A DNA stretch of 64,000 nt, taken from Saprospiraceae bacterium. Its GTDB lineage: Bacteria > Bacteroidota > Bacteroidia > Chitinophagales > Saprospiraceae. The notes under the pieces were generated by a model. That model searched no databases. It had not been told where the DNA came from and saw only the letters and a program-made list of their open reading frames with translations. Below, piece by piece: positions 51,201 to 60,393 of the stretch. Numbering within the stretch: the first letter of the stretch is position 1; each line of letters starts with the position of its first letter. The translations under genes were made by a program, and so were the position numbers. Location of the stretch: positions 62,001 to 126,000 of the forward strand of contig JAEUUP010000018.1 of NCBI GenBank assembly GCA_016787525.1. The letters are read 5' to 3'.

Positions 51201-53471
51201 TTATTTATGGCGCTCAAAGGTTTTTTTCAGAAATGACTCAATATTAAAAGAAATAGGAAGTGGTGCAGTCTCAGGTTGGTGTGATATAGGCTCGTTGGTC
51301 ACTCTATTGCTACTTCGATATTCTCCATTGCGAGAGATAGGTGCAGGAGCGGGAAGAGTAAAGACAGGAAGAAGGGGTTGCTGGGCAATGACATTTTCTT
51401 TTAAGAAAGGAGTGTCTGTCTGTTTGGGGCGAGCATCAGTAGCTAGCTCCTCTGATTTATGAGCAGTTTTGGTTACAGCTTTAGGTACAGTAAAAAAGAA
51501 AGTTGTGCCATGTCCTTCTGAGGATTCGAGCCAAATGCGACCGCCATAAGTTGAGACAATGCGCTGACAAAACGCTAAACCAATACCCGAACCCTCATAT
51601 TCTGCTGATGAGTGTAGGCGGCGAAACATACCAAAAATTTGCTCTTGATACTGAGGGGGTATTCCAATGCCATTATCTTGGATTCTGAAAACCCAATCGT
51701 TGTCTTGCCAAATGGCTGAAATTGTGACAGTTGGCACAGCACTTTTATTGTATTTCAGACCATTGTTGATAATATTTTGGAACAACTGCGTAAAAAGCGA
51801 AGAATGTCCTCTCAGTGTAGGAAGTTCTTTGGCGATGATTTGTGCATTTTTTTCAACAATAATACTTTGTAAGTTATTGTTGACTAAAAATAAGACATTG
51901 TTGAGGTCAACGGGTTGAGGTTCACCGATATTTTTGTCAATTTTTGAGTAATTCAACAAATCTTCAATCAATTTTGTAGATTGACGAACATTGGTTTTGA
52001 TAAATTCCAAATATTCTTGCGCACGGCTGTCCAACGAATTTTGGAGTCTTTTCTCCAAAAGTTGTGCAAATGAACCGATATTGCGAATAGGTGCACGCAG
52101 GTCATGCGAAGCAATATGGGCAAAATCAGTCAATTCTTGATTACTTTTTATCAATTTTTGAGCATATTCAGAAATTTGGGATTGCATCACTTCAACCTCT
52201 AATGCCCGATTGCGAGCATGTTCTTCGAGTATTTGATTGCGCTCCGCCATCAGTTTTTCATTTTGGCGCAACGATTCAATCATGCGTTCTTGTACATCAT
52301 GTTTTTCTTTTCTCAATATGCTAAAGCGGTCAACAATAGCCATAAAAAATAGTACAGACTCAATGGCTACGGCAATATACATGATATTTCGTGTCCACAT
52401 ATTACTTTCTATAATGCCCATGTTGTAGAGTGTGAACAAGGTGATTCCGCTTGTAAGGCACAATGCAGCAGCTATGAAAAAACGAGCAATTTGATTTCCT
52501 TTCCTATATACTTGCACACCTGTAAATATCAAAAATAGGTTGAAGGGAAACGTCATAGCATAGATAGATAAAATATTGAGTTCGTAGAGACCCAACACTG
52601 CTAAACAGATATTAGCGGCGTAGAAGAAAATAAAAGCCACCATGCCTTTGTCAAGCTGTGGCGCATATTGTTTGATATTCAAGAAACTACGTGAAAAATA
52701 AATACCGAATATGCCTGCAAAACCATGAAAATAAAATCCAACTATGTGTATCTGAGGATTGTTAGGATGTACATACTGATACAGATAACCATCGAATCGC
52801 AAAATGGTTAACATAATAAATACAGCGTATCCGATGTAAAAACCATAGAACGATTCGCGTGAAGTGAGAAAGAACAGTAAATTGAATAGGAGGACAACTG
52901 AGATAACACCAATGAAAATGCCATGAAACAAATCGCTGTTGTGCCAAGTTTCGACAAAGGCGTTTTTTGTACCGACTTGTGCTCTTATCGAAAGCGGATA
53001 AGGCGAACGGATATTGAGCAAATAAGTAGTTAGTTCTGATTTTTTCCCTTGCAAAGTGAATACTTGGAGGTTGTGCTTGACCAATCTTTCTTTGAAAGGG
53101 AATATCTTTCCAATTCGTTGAAGCGATATATTGTTTTGGTTGTCAATGGTATATAGGTAAGATGTATCAGCTATGCCTGTGCTGAGTTCGAGCAATAAAT
53201 CATTAGAAGACTCATTTTGTATTTGAAACTTAATCCAAGCATTTCTAGAATTGCTGCCACCTAAATGAAACACTTCTTGTACTGAGGGGGTGAATTGAGT
53301 GCTTCTTAGCACTTGATGAACATCTAATTGTCGGGTTTTATCATCTAAAAAAGAAGTTTGCTTCGCTATTGAAAATAGGGTATCTCCTTCATAAATATAC
53401 AGAGGTACTTGTTGCGCAAAAAGAAAAATTGGGCAGACGATACAGTAAAAGATAAGTTGGCATTTTTGCAT
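51201..53471 (-). CDS. 7TM-DISM sensor histidine kinase
   Basis: The 756-residue protein has a signal peptide (to about 20) and an extracytoplasmic 7TMR-DISMED2-like beta-sandwich (about 20-175; LGGSNSRNAWIKFQIQNESSNDLLLEL). Seven transmembrane helices follow (about 185-400; starting GIFIGVISVVLLFNLLFF), then a coiled coil (400-445), HisKA with DFAHIASHDLRAPIRNIGSF (His about 456), HATPase_c with NNGLKYNKSA, IQDNGIGIPPQY and GSGIGLAFCQRI, and a 90-residue Pro-rich tail. DISM proteins sense carbohydrate-like or small-molecule signals; the ligand is unknown. No response regulator is adjacent. 10-mers at 51649 (IPPQYQE, inside the ATP-lid region) and 53280 (TPSVQ). Confidence 0.93.
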   Translation of the reverse strand: MQKCQLIFYCIVCPIFLFAQQVPLYIYEGDTLFSIAKQTSFLDDKTRQLDVHQVLRSTQFTPSVQEVFHLGGSNSRNAWIKFQIQNESSNDLLLELSTGIADTSYLYTIDNQNNISLQRIGKIFPFKERLVKHNLQVFTLQGKKSELTTYLLNIRSPYPLSIRAQVGTKNAFVETWHNSDLFHGIFIGVISVVLLFNLLFFLTSRESFYGFYIGYAVFIMLTILRFDGYLYQYVHPNNPQIHIVGFYFHGFAGIFGIYFSRSFLNIKQYAPQLDKGMVAFIFFYAANICLAVLGLYELNILSIYAMTFPFNLFLIFTGVQVYRKGNQIARFFIAAALCLTSGITLFTLYNMGIIESNMWTRNIMYIAVAIESVLFFMAIVDRFSILRKEKHDVQERMIESLRQNEKLMAERNQILEEHARNRALEVEVMQSQISEYAQKLIKSNQELTDFAHIASHDLRAPIRNIGSFAQLLEKRLQNSLDSRAQEYLEFIKTNVRQSTKLIEDLLNYSKIDKNIGEPQPVDLNNVLFLVNNNLQSIIVEKNAQIIAKELPTLRGHSSLFTQLFQNIINNGLKYNKSAVPTVTISAIWQDNDWVFRIQDNGIGIPPQYQEQIFGMFRRLHSSAEYEGSGIGLAFCQRIVSTYGGRIWLESSEGHGTTFFFTVPKAVTKTAHKSEELATDARPKQTDTPFLKENVIAQQPLLPVFTLPAPAPISRNGEYRSSNRVTNEPISHQPETAPLPISFNIESFLKKTFERHK

Positions 53472-53582
53472 TCAGTTCGTTTATTTTATTTTCGTCAGAG
53501 TAAGTTAGATGCTCGTTGAGCGGTATTAATTCTAAGTTGGTTTATTCTAAAAACGTATATTATTTTTAAACTTATCAGAGAG

Positions 53583-53590
53583 CAAAGATA
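53583..53590 (-). promoter_or_regulatory. Candidate -7 box for the sensor kinase
   Basis: Minus-strand TATCTTTG matches TAnnTTTG, 112 bp before the start at 53471. Confidence 0.4.
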
Positions 53591-53649
53591 GATATATGAT
53601 AACCGAATGGCAATAGTAGAAAATGGTATAATTGAAATAGTTCAAAAGT

Positions 53650-53988
53650 CTAATCCATGTCCCAATCCCAAGTACTTGGATTCTTTTCACGATAGGCTTT
53701 TTTAGTGGCGACACGCAGTTTTTGACGCTCTAAAACCAGTTTAGCCAAGGCAACATTAGCATCTTCTTGATTTCCGGGCATCAAAGCGGTGTTTATTTTT
53801 TTTTCTGAAACATCTAAACGGTAAAGTAGGCTCAAAAGGAAATCCATTTTATGCTCAATCATATAACTGATGGCTTCGGCAAGGTAATCGAGTAGTTCTT
53901 GTTCCGTCATCTCCTGTTTGGGTTGAACCAACTCAAAGTCGCGTAAAATGAGGGCAGTTGTCTCGTTATTGTCAGAATATTCTGTCAC
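53650..53988 (-). CDS. Uncharacterised small helical protein
   Basis: This 112-residue, mostly helical, acidic/basic-alternating protein has no signal peptide: MTEQELLDYLAEAISYMIEHKMDFLLSLLYRLDVSEKKINTAL, then LAKLVLERQKLRVATKKAYREK and a C-terminal acidic-aromatic tail STWDWDMD. I do not recognise a named domain; small conserved proteins like it occur in Bacteroidota. It shares orientation with the kinase downstream but is separated by a 178-bp gap holding that gene's candidate promoter, so an operon is unlikely. Confidence 0.65.
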   Translation of the reverse strand: MTEYSDNNETTALILRDFELVQPKQEMTEQELLDYLAEAISYMIEHKMDFLLSLLYRLDVSEKKINTALMPGNQEDANVALAKLVLERQKLRVATKKAYREKNPSTWDWDMD

Positions 53989-54020
53989 GTTATTTTAGTT
54001 TATTAAAAAAATGAACGGGG

Positions 54021-54028
54021 CAAAACTA
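54021..54028 (-). promoter_or_regulatory. Candidate -7 box for the small helical protein
   Basis: Minus-strand TAGTTTTG matches TAnnTTTG, 33 bp before the start at 53988. Confidence 0.35.
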
Positions 54029-54175
54029 CGTTTTTTAATCCAAAAGCTTGACCTAAATTTCGTTATCCTCTTAGTATCTACCAGCATTTTGTAAATTGTG
54101 CCGTTTTTCGGTGCGATTTTTGAAAAAATCTTGTTAAGCAAAAACTCATTTAAGACATTATTTTAAGACCGACTA

Positions 54176-57100
54176 GTGAAAAATTTAATTCCTCAATATA
54201 TTCTCCGCCAATTTGCCATAGAAAAGTCATCTGGCTCTTTCTACGCAACAACTATGTTTGTTGACATCAGTGGATTCACTGCCTTGACAGAGTCTCTTAT
54301 GAGACAAGGTACTGAGGGGGCCGAAGTTTTATCAGAAATACTCGACCTTATCTTTGCACCTATGGTCACAAAGGTGTATGCCAAAGGTGGAGAAATTCCT
54401 CATTTTGCAGGTGATGCTTTTACGGCCATTTTTGTAGGCAATCAGGCTGAAAAAGTGGCTGCTTTGGCACATGATATCAGAGACTCTTTTGATCAAAACC
54501 CTGTTTTCGAGACTAAATTCGGTCATTTCAGGATGAATATTCGTATTGGTTTATCGTATGGCGAAGTCTCTTGGGGTATCATCGGTGACAGGCTTAAAAC
54601 TTTTTACTTTAGAGGGAATGCTATTGACCAAGCTGCTTTTGCCCAACAAAAAGCGGTGTCACAAGAGATTGTGATGGATAGTGCATTCCAACACATTTTG
54701 ATGAATCAAGACCCCACTCTAATAGAAAAAGAAGAAAGATACACAACAGTTAGTAAACAAGAAAAAGAGCGAGCCTTCGCTTCTTTTTTACCACAATCGG
54801 TCGTTAATTTCAATGGGAAAGGTGAGTTCAGAGATGTAGTTTCTGTATTTATTTCTTTTGCCAACGTGATTTCAAAAGCCGATTTAGAGGACTATGCAAC
54901 CATTGTGTTGGAACAATTTGAGTCTTTTGGGGGATACTTTAAAGAACTCGATTTTGGGGATAAAGGAGGTCTGATGGTGGGTTTCTGGGGCGCGCCAACG
55001 GCTTATGAGAACAATTTGACGCGGGCTTTGGAGTGTATTTTGGCTATTAAAGACGAGTTGAGCCACCTACAGGTGCATCGTTCATTTAAGTTTCGAGCAG
55101 GTGTCACATCGGGAGTGGCTTATGCAGGCATGATTGGAGGGATGGAAAGATGTCAGTATGCTGTTGTAGGTAGTCGAGTCAATTTGGCTGCTCGTTTGGC
55201 TTTACAGGCAAATTGGAACGAAACGCTTGTAGATAAACATGTGCTTCATGCCAAAACTTTTGACTTTCAGGAGAAAGGTAATTTGCGCTACAAGGGGTTC
55301 TCGGAGAAAGTTCCAACGTTCAAATTGTTGAAGAAAAAAATGGAAGAACGTCCATTTTTTATAGGTGATATGATTGGGCGCGATACCGAATTGCATCATT
55401 TAGTGGAGTTGACAGCCTCCACTCTGACGAATAAATCGGCGGGTATTGCCTATATTTGGGGAGAGCCTGGTATCGGTAAGAGTCGGTTGACATTTGAATT
55501 AAGGCATCAAATTGAGAAATTTTTGAAAGTCACTTGGGCTGTTTGTCAAAGTGACCAAATATTGAGAAAACCATTCAACTCATTCATTTATTTTCTAAAA
55601 AATTACTTCAAACAGTCTGTAGAGCAAACTCCTACTCAAAATAAGACAGCTTTTGAATGGATGTTTGAAAATCTCGTTCGTAGCTTGCCAGAGTCTGCTT
55701 ATACTGAGGGGGCTGAATTGATACGAACGCGATTTGTTTTGGCGGCTTTGGTGGGTTTAAATTACCCAGATTCGTTGTGGGAGCAACTCGACGCTCGTGG
55801 GCGTTACGATAATACTTTGGCGGCTATCGAGAACTTATTGAAGGCTTTGGCGCAGGTGCAACCTTTAGTGATTGAAGTCGAGGATGCTCATTGGTTAGAT
55901 GCTGATTCACATGTGATTTTACAGAATTTTGCTCGTCATATGACAGCATTGCCTATTTTGATTGTAGCGACTATGCGTTATGACGATGAAGGTAATAAAA
56001 ATGGTCTGTTTGGTGCTGATATACTGAGGGGGGGAAAAACAAAATTTACGGATATTGACCTCAACGTTTTGTCGCCACAAGGATTGAAAGAACTGGCTGA
56101 AAGTAAGCTGAAAGGCGAAGTGCATCCCGATTTTTCAGAAATGCTGTGGCGGACGACGAATGGTAATCCTTTCTATATCGAACAAATTTTGGCTTATTTT
56201 GCAGAAAATAATCTTTTGCAAAAAATTGATAATCAATATACTGTAAAAGATACGAATATTCGTATTTCAACTTCTATCTCTGCTATTCTGACGGCTCGTA
56301 TTGATAGGCTGTCTTCCATTCTGAAAGAAACTGTGAAAGCAGCGGCGGTCATTGGACGAGAATTTGAGCTGCCAGTTTTGTCGGAAGTCATACTTCAACA
56401 CGATGAATATGTGCGCCGCAACGGCAATGGGCAAATTGTGCTGAGGGAACAAATCCAGAGTGCTGAAAAAGGACAAATTTGGCGCGCTATGAACGAGTTA
56501 CGTTACATTTTTAGACATTCGCTCTTGCGCGAAGCTGTCTATGATATGCAACTGAAAACACGTTTGCGCGAACTGCATTTTATGATTGCTAAAGCCATCG
56601 AAAAGGTGTACAGCAATAATATCGAACAACGATATGTTGACCTCGCTTTTCACTATGAGCAAGCCGAAGTAAAATCAAAAACTTTAGAATATCTACGCAA
56701 AGCAGCTGATTTTGCACGCCGCAACTACCAAAATCAGCAAGCACTCGATTTTTACGACCGTCTGTTGAAAAACATTGAGAATGAGACAGAGCTGGTCAAA
56801 ACGCTAATAAAAAAAGGCGAAGTACTGCAATTAGTGGGGCGTTGGTACGACTCTGAAATTGCTTTTCATGAAGCCTTATTCAAGGCAGCGGCTACGGGTA
56901 ATATCAATTTGAAAGGTCGTACAAATAGTGCATTGGGGACTCTTTTGATGCTTAAAGGCAACTATGAAGAGGCACGTCCTTACTTAGAAAAAGCGGCTTC
57001 TTATTTTGAACAAGTTATTGACAGTCAAGGTATTGCAAGGGCTTATGGGAGCTTGGGTAATCTATATTTCCGACAAGGAGAATATGATTTGGCAAAGGAC

Positions 57101-57904
57101 TATTTTTCAAAAAGTATTCATATTAGCCGCGAGCATGGTCTGCGCTCGCCAGCTCAAATAGTTTCAAATTTGGGCTTAACTTATATGAATCAAGGGGATT
57201 ATACTGAGGGGGTTAAAACGCAACGAGAAGAATTAGAAATAGCTGAAAAAAACAATGATTTGGCAGGCGCAGCGACACTTTGGGTTAATTTAGGTATTGT
57301 TTATTTTGAGAAAGGTGACGAAAATGCAGCTCTGCGTTGTTTTGAAAAAGGCTTAGAATTATGTCAATTGCTTGGAAATAAACAGTTTACATCTATTGCA
57401 TTGGGTTGTATTGGCAATGTGTGGCGAGTGAAAGGTAATTTTGAAAAAGCAGCAGGTTATCTAACAGAAGACTTGAAAATGTGCAACGAACTGGGCGACC
57501 GACAAGGAATTGCTATTGCTCACGAACTGATTGGTAAATTGTACTCGACCAAAGGTGAGTTCAATGAAGCTAAAAAGCATTTTGAAGAAAGCTTAACATT
57601 GTGTCGTCAGATCAACTATCAAAAAGGCATAGCAAAAGCCTTACATAGTTTGACCGAAACTTTCTCATATCATAACGACTTCTTAAAAGCACTTGAGTAT
57701 TGCGATGAAGCAATTGGCATTGCTCGGAAAATCAATAATCAACTTATTTTAGGTCAATGTCTGGTTGAGAAAGCCCATATTTTGCTCAAAGCGGGTGATT
57801 ACTATGGCGCGAAATTGCTACAAACAGAAACGGTGGAAGTGGCAGAAAAATTGGGTAACGAAAAATTGTCGCAACAAGTCCAAGCTTTTTTAAAAAAGAT
57901 TTAG
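54176..57904 (+). CDS. Soluble-adenylyl-cyclase-like protein: tandem class III cyclase domains, NTPase, TPRs
   Basis: The start is GTG at 54176 (MKNLIPQYILRQF); 1242 residues. Two class III nucleotide cyclase domains come first. Domain 1 has FVDISGFTALTE (metal Asp30) and FAGDAFTAIF (Asp80) but lacks the Asn-Arg transition-state motif. Domain 2 lacks the first metal Asp (FISFANV) but has GSRVNLAARL (Asn336, Arg340). The pair can form one complementary active site, as in mammalian sAC. An STAND/AAA-type NTPase follows (Walker A GEPGIGKSR about 429-437; VIEVEDAHWLDADS), then about seven TPRs (from about residue 850). No transmembrane segment is visible. It likely makes cAMP or a related nucleotide under NTPase/TPR control; bicarbonate sensitivity is possible by analogy. 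Four 10-mers are inside, three read as TEG and one as ILRG. Confidence 0.9.
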   Translation: MKNLIPQYILRQFAIEKSSGSFYATTMFVDISGFTALTESLMRQGTEGAEVLSEILDLIFAPMVTKVYAKGGEIPHFAGDAFTAIFVGNQAEKVAALAHDIRDSFDQNPVFETKFGHFRMNIRIGLSYGEVSWGIIGDRLKTFYFRGNAIDQAAFAQQKAVSQEIVMDSAFQHILMNQDPTLIEKEERYTTVSKQEKERAFASFLPQSVVNFNGKGEFRDVVSVFISFANVISKADLEDYATIVLEQFESFGGYFKELDFGDKGGLMVGFWGAPTAYENNLTRALECILAIKDELSHLQVHRSFKFRAGVTSGVAYAGMIGGMERCQYAVVGSRVNLAARLALQANWNETLVDKHVLHAKTFDFQEKGNLRYKGFSEKVPTFKLLKKKMEERPFFIGDMIGRDTELHHLVELTASTLTNKSAGIAYIWGEPGIGKSRLTFELRHQIEKFLKVTWAVCQSDQILRKPFNSFIYFLKNYFKQSVEQTPTQNKTAFEWMFENLVRSLPESAYTEGAELIRTRFVLAALVGLNYPDSLWEQLDARGRYDNTLAAIENLLKALAQVQPLVIEVEDAHWLDADSHVILQNFARHMTALPILIVATMRYDDEGNKNGLFGADILRGGKTKFTDIDLNVLSPQGLKELAESKLKGEVHPDFSEMLWRTTNGNPFYIEQILAYFAENNLLQKIDNQYTVKDTNIRISTSISAILTARIDRLSSILKETVKAAAVIGREFELPVLSEVILQHDEYVRRNGNGQIVLREQIQSAEKGQIWRAMNELRYIFRHSLLREAVYDMQLKTRLRELHFMIAKAIEKVYSNNIEQRYVDLAFHYEQAEVKSKTLEYLRKAADFARRNYQNQQALDFYDRLLKNIENETELVKTLIKKGEVLQLVGRWYDSEIAFHEALFKAAATGNINLKGRTNSALGTLLMLKGNYEEARPYLEKAASYFEQVIDSQGIARAYGSLGNLYFRQGEYDLAKDYFSKSIHISREHGLRSPAQIVSNLGLTYMNQGDYTEGVKTQREELEIAEKNNDLAGAATLWVNLGIVYFEKGDENAALRCFEKGLELCQLLGNKQFTSIALGCIGNVWRVKGNFEKAAGYLTEDLKMCNELGDRQGIAIAHELIGKLYSTKGEFNEAKKHFEESLTLCRQINYQKGIAKALHSLTETFSYHNDFLKALEYCDEAIGIARKINNQLILGQCLVEKAHILLKAGDYYGAKLLQTETVEVAEKLGNEKLSQQVQAFLKKI

Positions 57905-57957
57905 TTTAGTCATTGGGTCATTAGGCGAATCCAATTCAATGACTAACGATAAAATAC

Positions 57958-57995
57958 TGAGGGGTCTCATCTATCGGAATAGACGAAACCCCTCA
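57958..57995 (+). terminator. Hairpin terminator built on a 10-mer copy
   Basis: TGAGGGGTCTCATCTAT (57958-57974, its 5' part from the 10-mer at 57955-57964) pairs with 57979-57995 with two mismatches and a 4-nt loop, then A-rich sequence. It ends the cyclase gene 50 bp past its stop. Confidence 0.7.
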
Positions 57996-58404
57996 ACAAA
58001 AAAAGTGTTTCAACCCTTAAAAAATGTTGTAGTTTTTCGCTTGAAATAACGTTAAAACTACATTCATTTTGTGTCTCATCATACTTCATAATTGACACAA
58101 AATATTGACTTAAAGTCACTTATATTGATTCGGTTTTTGATTTTTGACTAGTAATGTTCGCAGGAAATAAATTGTTTTCGGACGGACTTGGGTTGTTTTG
58201 TCAAATTGAGGTGCAATTTAATACTTTTGTTATAACTTTTATATATAAGTAAAAATATTTTTTATTTGTATCCTGAAAATTTTAATTGAAACCTGCTCAA
58301 CGTATAAATTTCCTTAATTGAAATAATCGAATCTTACCTTTAAATCCGTATAAAAAGGCTATTTTTGCAGCTAAATTTGATTGTCAAACTAAAATGTTGA
58401 ATGT
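57996..58404. other. Intergenic region upstream of pgk
   Basis: AT-rich, about 400 bp. It holds a 10-bp inverted repeat ATTTTGTGTC (58066-58075) with GACACAAAAT (58094-58103) and a promoter box near the gene. No known riboswitch or RNA gene was recognised. Confidence 0.5.
58360..58367 (+). promoter_or_regulatory. Candidate -7 box for pgk
   Basis: TATTTTTG matches TAnnTTTG, 38 bp before the ATG at 58405. Confidence 0.5.
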
Positions 58405-59610
58405 ATGAACCTTGATTTTAAAGGCAAAAAAGCCCTTGTTCGCGTGGATTTTAATGTGCCACTCGATAAAAAAACGCTTGCTATAACAGACGATACGCGG
58501 ATGCGTGCCGCTTTACCAACTATCAACACTATTTTGGAAAATGGTGGTTCGGTCATCTTAATGAGTCACTTCGACCGACCTTTGAAAAAACTCAAAGAAG
58601 ATGGTTCAATTGACGTTGAGCGATTCACTTTGCGTCATTTGGTTGCACATTTGAGCGATTTATTGAGTCGTCCAGTCCAATTTGCAAATGATTGTTTGGG
58701 TGCTGAGGCAGTTGAGAAAGCTAAAAACTTGCAAGCGGGAGAAGTGCTTTTGCTTGAAAATACACGTTTTTACAAAGGTGAAGAAAAAGGAGATGCCGAA
58801 ATGGCGCAAAAACTGGCAACTTTGGGCGATATTTATGTCAATGATGCCTTCGGGACGGCACATCGTGCGCACGCTTCGACAACAACTGTTGCGCAGTTTT
58901 TTGATAAAGACCATAAAACTTTTGGCTTCTTGATGCAAGCAGAAGTAGATAATGCCGACCGAGTGTTGAACAATCCAGAAAAACCGTTCACAGCAATTGT
59001 AGGTGGTGCAAAAGTGAGTGATAAGATTTTGATTTTGGAGCGTTTGATAGATTCTGTTGACAATCTTATTATCGGCGGCGGCATGGCTTATACATTTTTC
59101 AAGGCGATGGGTGGACAGATTGGCAATTCTTTGTGTGAGGCGGATAGACTTGACCACGCTCTGGCTTTGATTGAAAAAGCAAAGTCAAAGGGAGTCACTA
59201 TTTTGTTGCCAACAGATTCGCTCGTGGCTGATAAGTTCGATGCTGAAGCCAATACACAGGTAACGCCGAGCGATAATATTCCTGACGGTTGGATGGGTTT
59301 AGACATTGGTTCTGAGGCGATTGCAACTTTTAGTGAAACTGTAAAGGCTTCTAAAACAATACTTTGGAATGGTCCAATGGGTGTTTTTGAAATACCCAAA
59401 TTTGCAGTAGGTACAAAAGAAATCGCTTTGGCAGTAGCGGCGGCTACTACTGAGGGGGCGTTTTCACTCGTCGGTGGTGGTGATTCAGTGGCTGCTGTGA
59501 CTCAAATGGGTTTAGAAAAATCAGTTAGTTTTGTTTCTACAGGCGGCGGTGCTATGTTGGAGTTTTTGGAAGGGAAAGAACTTCCTGGCATTGCAGCTAT
59601 AAAAGCGTAA
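58405..59610 (+). CDS. pgk: Phosphoglycerate kinase
   Basis: The 401-residue protein matches PGK across its full length: N-terminal [65 protein letters not shown], and C-terminal [17 protein letters not shown] and GGGDSVAAV with the [19 protein letters not shown] signature. It makes ATP and 3-phosphoglycerate in glycolysis. The N-terminal part corresponds to the shorter bacterial PGK. In many genomes gap is adjacent; not here. The 10-mer at 59448 encodes TTEGAF just before the GGGDS nucleotide-binding loop. A perfect terminator follows. Confidence 0.97.
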   Translation: MNLDFKGKKALVRVDFNVPLDKKTLAITDDTRMRAALPTINTILENGGSVILMSHFDRPLKKLKEDGSIDVERFTLRHLVAHLSDLLSRPVQFANDCLGAEAVEKAKNLQAGEVLLLENTRFYKGEEKGDAEMAQKLATLGDIYVNDAFGTAHRAHASTTTVAQFFDKDHKTFGFLMQAEVDNADRVLNNPEKPFTAIVGGAKVSDKILILERLIDSVDNLIIGGGMAYTFFKAMGGQIGNSLCEADRLDHALALIEKAKSKGVTILLPTDSLVADKFDAEANTQVTPSDNIPDGWMGLDIGSEAIATFSETVKASKTILWNGPMGVFEIPKFAVGTKEIALAVAAATTEGAFSLVGGGDSVAAVTQMGLEKSVSFVSTGGGAMLEFLEGKELPGIAAIKA

Positions 59611-59620
59611 TTTGGAACTT

Positions 59621-59663
59621 TAAGATATAGTGAACCATTTTAACCAAGGTTCACTATATCTTA
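59621..59663 (+). terminator. Perfect 16-bp terminator hairpin after pgk
   Basis: TAAGATATAGTGAACC (59621-59636) pairs perfectly with 59648-59663 around an 11-nt loop. It lies 11 bp past the pgk stop. Confidence 0.8.
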
Positions 59664-59682
59664 GATTTCAATCATCAACAAC

Positions 59683-60369
59683 ATGAGATGCTATACACTT
59701 ATTTTCTGCCTACTTTTAGGACGGACTCTACTGGCCCAAGATTTTTCTTTTGACCGAACATTGGTGTCGAAAGAGGAAATGGATTCTTTGAGAAAAGGCA
59801 TTGCTTCTCCTTACCTCAAAGCCAAAATAGAAGCTTCATTCAAGCGGCAGCAAACTCACAGAGATAGTTTTATCCAAACGCGTATCATCAACAAACCCAT
59901 TCCAGACTTTGACGCACGCGACACATCTGGGCTGATACACCGCCCTTCGATGTATTTAGGTCGTGTGTGGGTTGTGCATTTTTGGCATTTTTGGGACAAT
60001 TCATTCCAATATGAGATACCCAGTTTGAATAATCTGATTGATTCATTGCATGGCGAAGGGGTAGAAGTATTGTCATTTTTAAGTTATGAATTGGGTGAAA
60101 GCGAGCGAAAGTATCTGCAAAATCAACCGATTCATTTTCCGCTTGTCGAAAATGCCTACAAATTTGGTAATGAGTTTTTTGGGCAATTTTTTCCACGTCC
60201 ATTCTTGGGCATTATTGACAAAAAAGGTATCTGCCGTTATTTTTATGATGGAAATAAATTGCATTTAGGTTTCAAATATGGCCACCGAAATGAGTTGTTA
60301 GAGGAAAATAAACGCAATCAACCCACCTATGACTTCATGGAAAAGGTAAAAATATTACTCAAAGAGTGA
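59683..60369 (+). CDS. Thioredoxin-fold periplasmic protein lacking the CxxC motif
   Basis: The 228-residue protein has a signal peptide (YTLIFCLLLGRTLLAQD) and a TlpA/AhpC-like thioredoxin fold: IPDFDARDTSG, VWVVHFWHFWDNSFQYEIPSLNNL, then VEVLSFLSYELGESERKYL, FPLVENAYKFGNEFF and PFLGIIDKKGICRYFYDG. Where TlpA proteins have WCxxC after the strand, this one has FWDNSF, so there is no redox-active disulfide. It is probably a structural or binding relative rather than an oxidoreductase. The downstream MFS gene begins 24 bp later on the same strand, and the two may be co-transcribed. No 10-mer is inside. Confidence 0.75.
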   Translation: MRCYTLIFCLLLGRTLLAQDFSFDRTLVSKEEMDSLRKGIASPYLKAKIEASFKRQQTHRDSFIQTRIINKPIPDFDARDTSGLIHRPSMYLGRVWVVHFWHFWDNSFQYEIPSLNNLIDSLHGEGVEVLSFLSYELGESERKYLQNQPIHFPLVENAYKFGNEFFGQFFPRPFLGIIDKKGICRYFYDGNKLHLGFKYGHRNELLEENKRNQPTYDFMEKVKILLKE

Positions 60370-60393
60370 AAGAGTTACTAACTTTGCGCTCAA

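Noticed and set aside
60379-60386. TAACTTTG as promoter for the MFS gene
   Set aside because: It matches TAnnTTTG but lies only 8 bp before the ATG, implying a leaderless message, and has no -33 element; the gene can be read from upstream.
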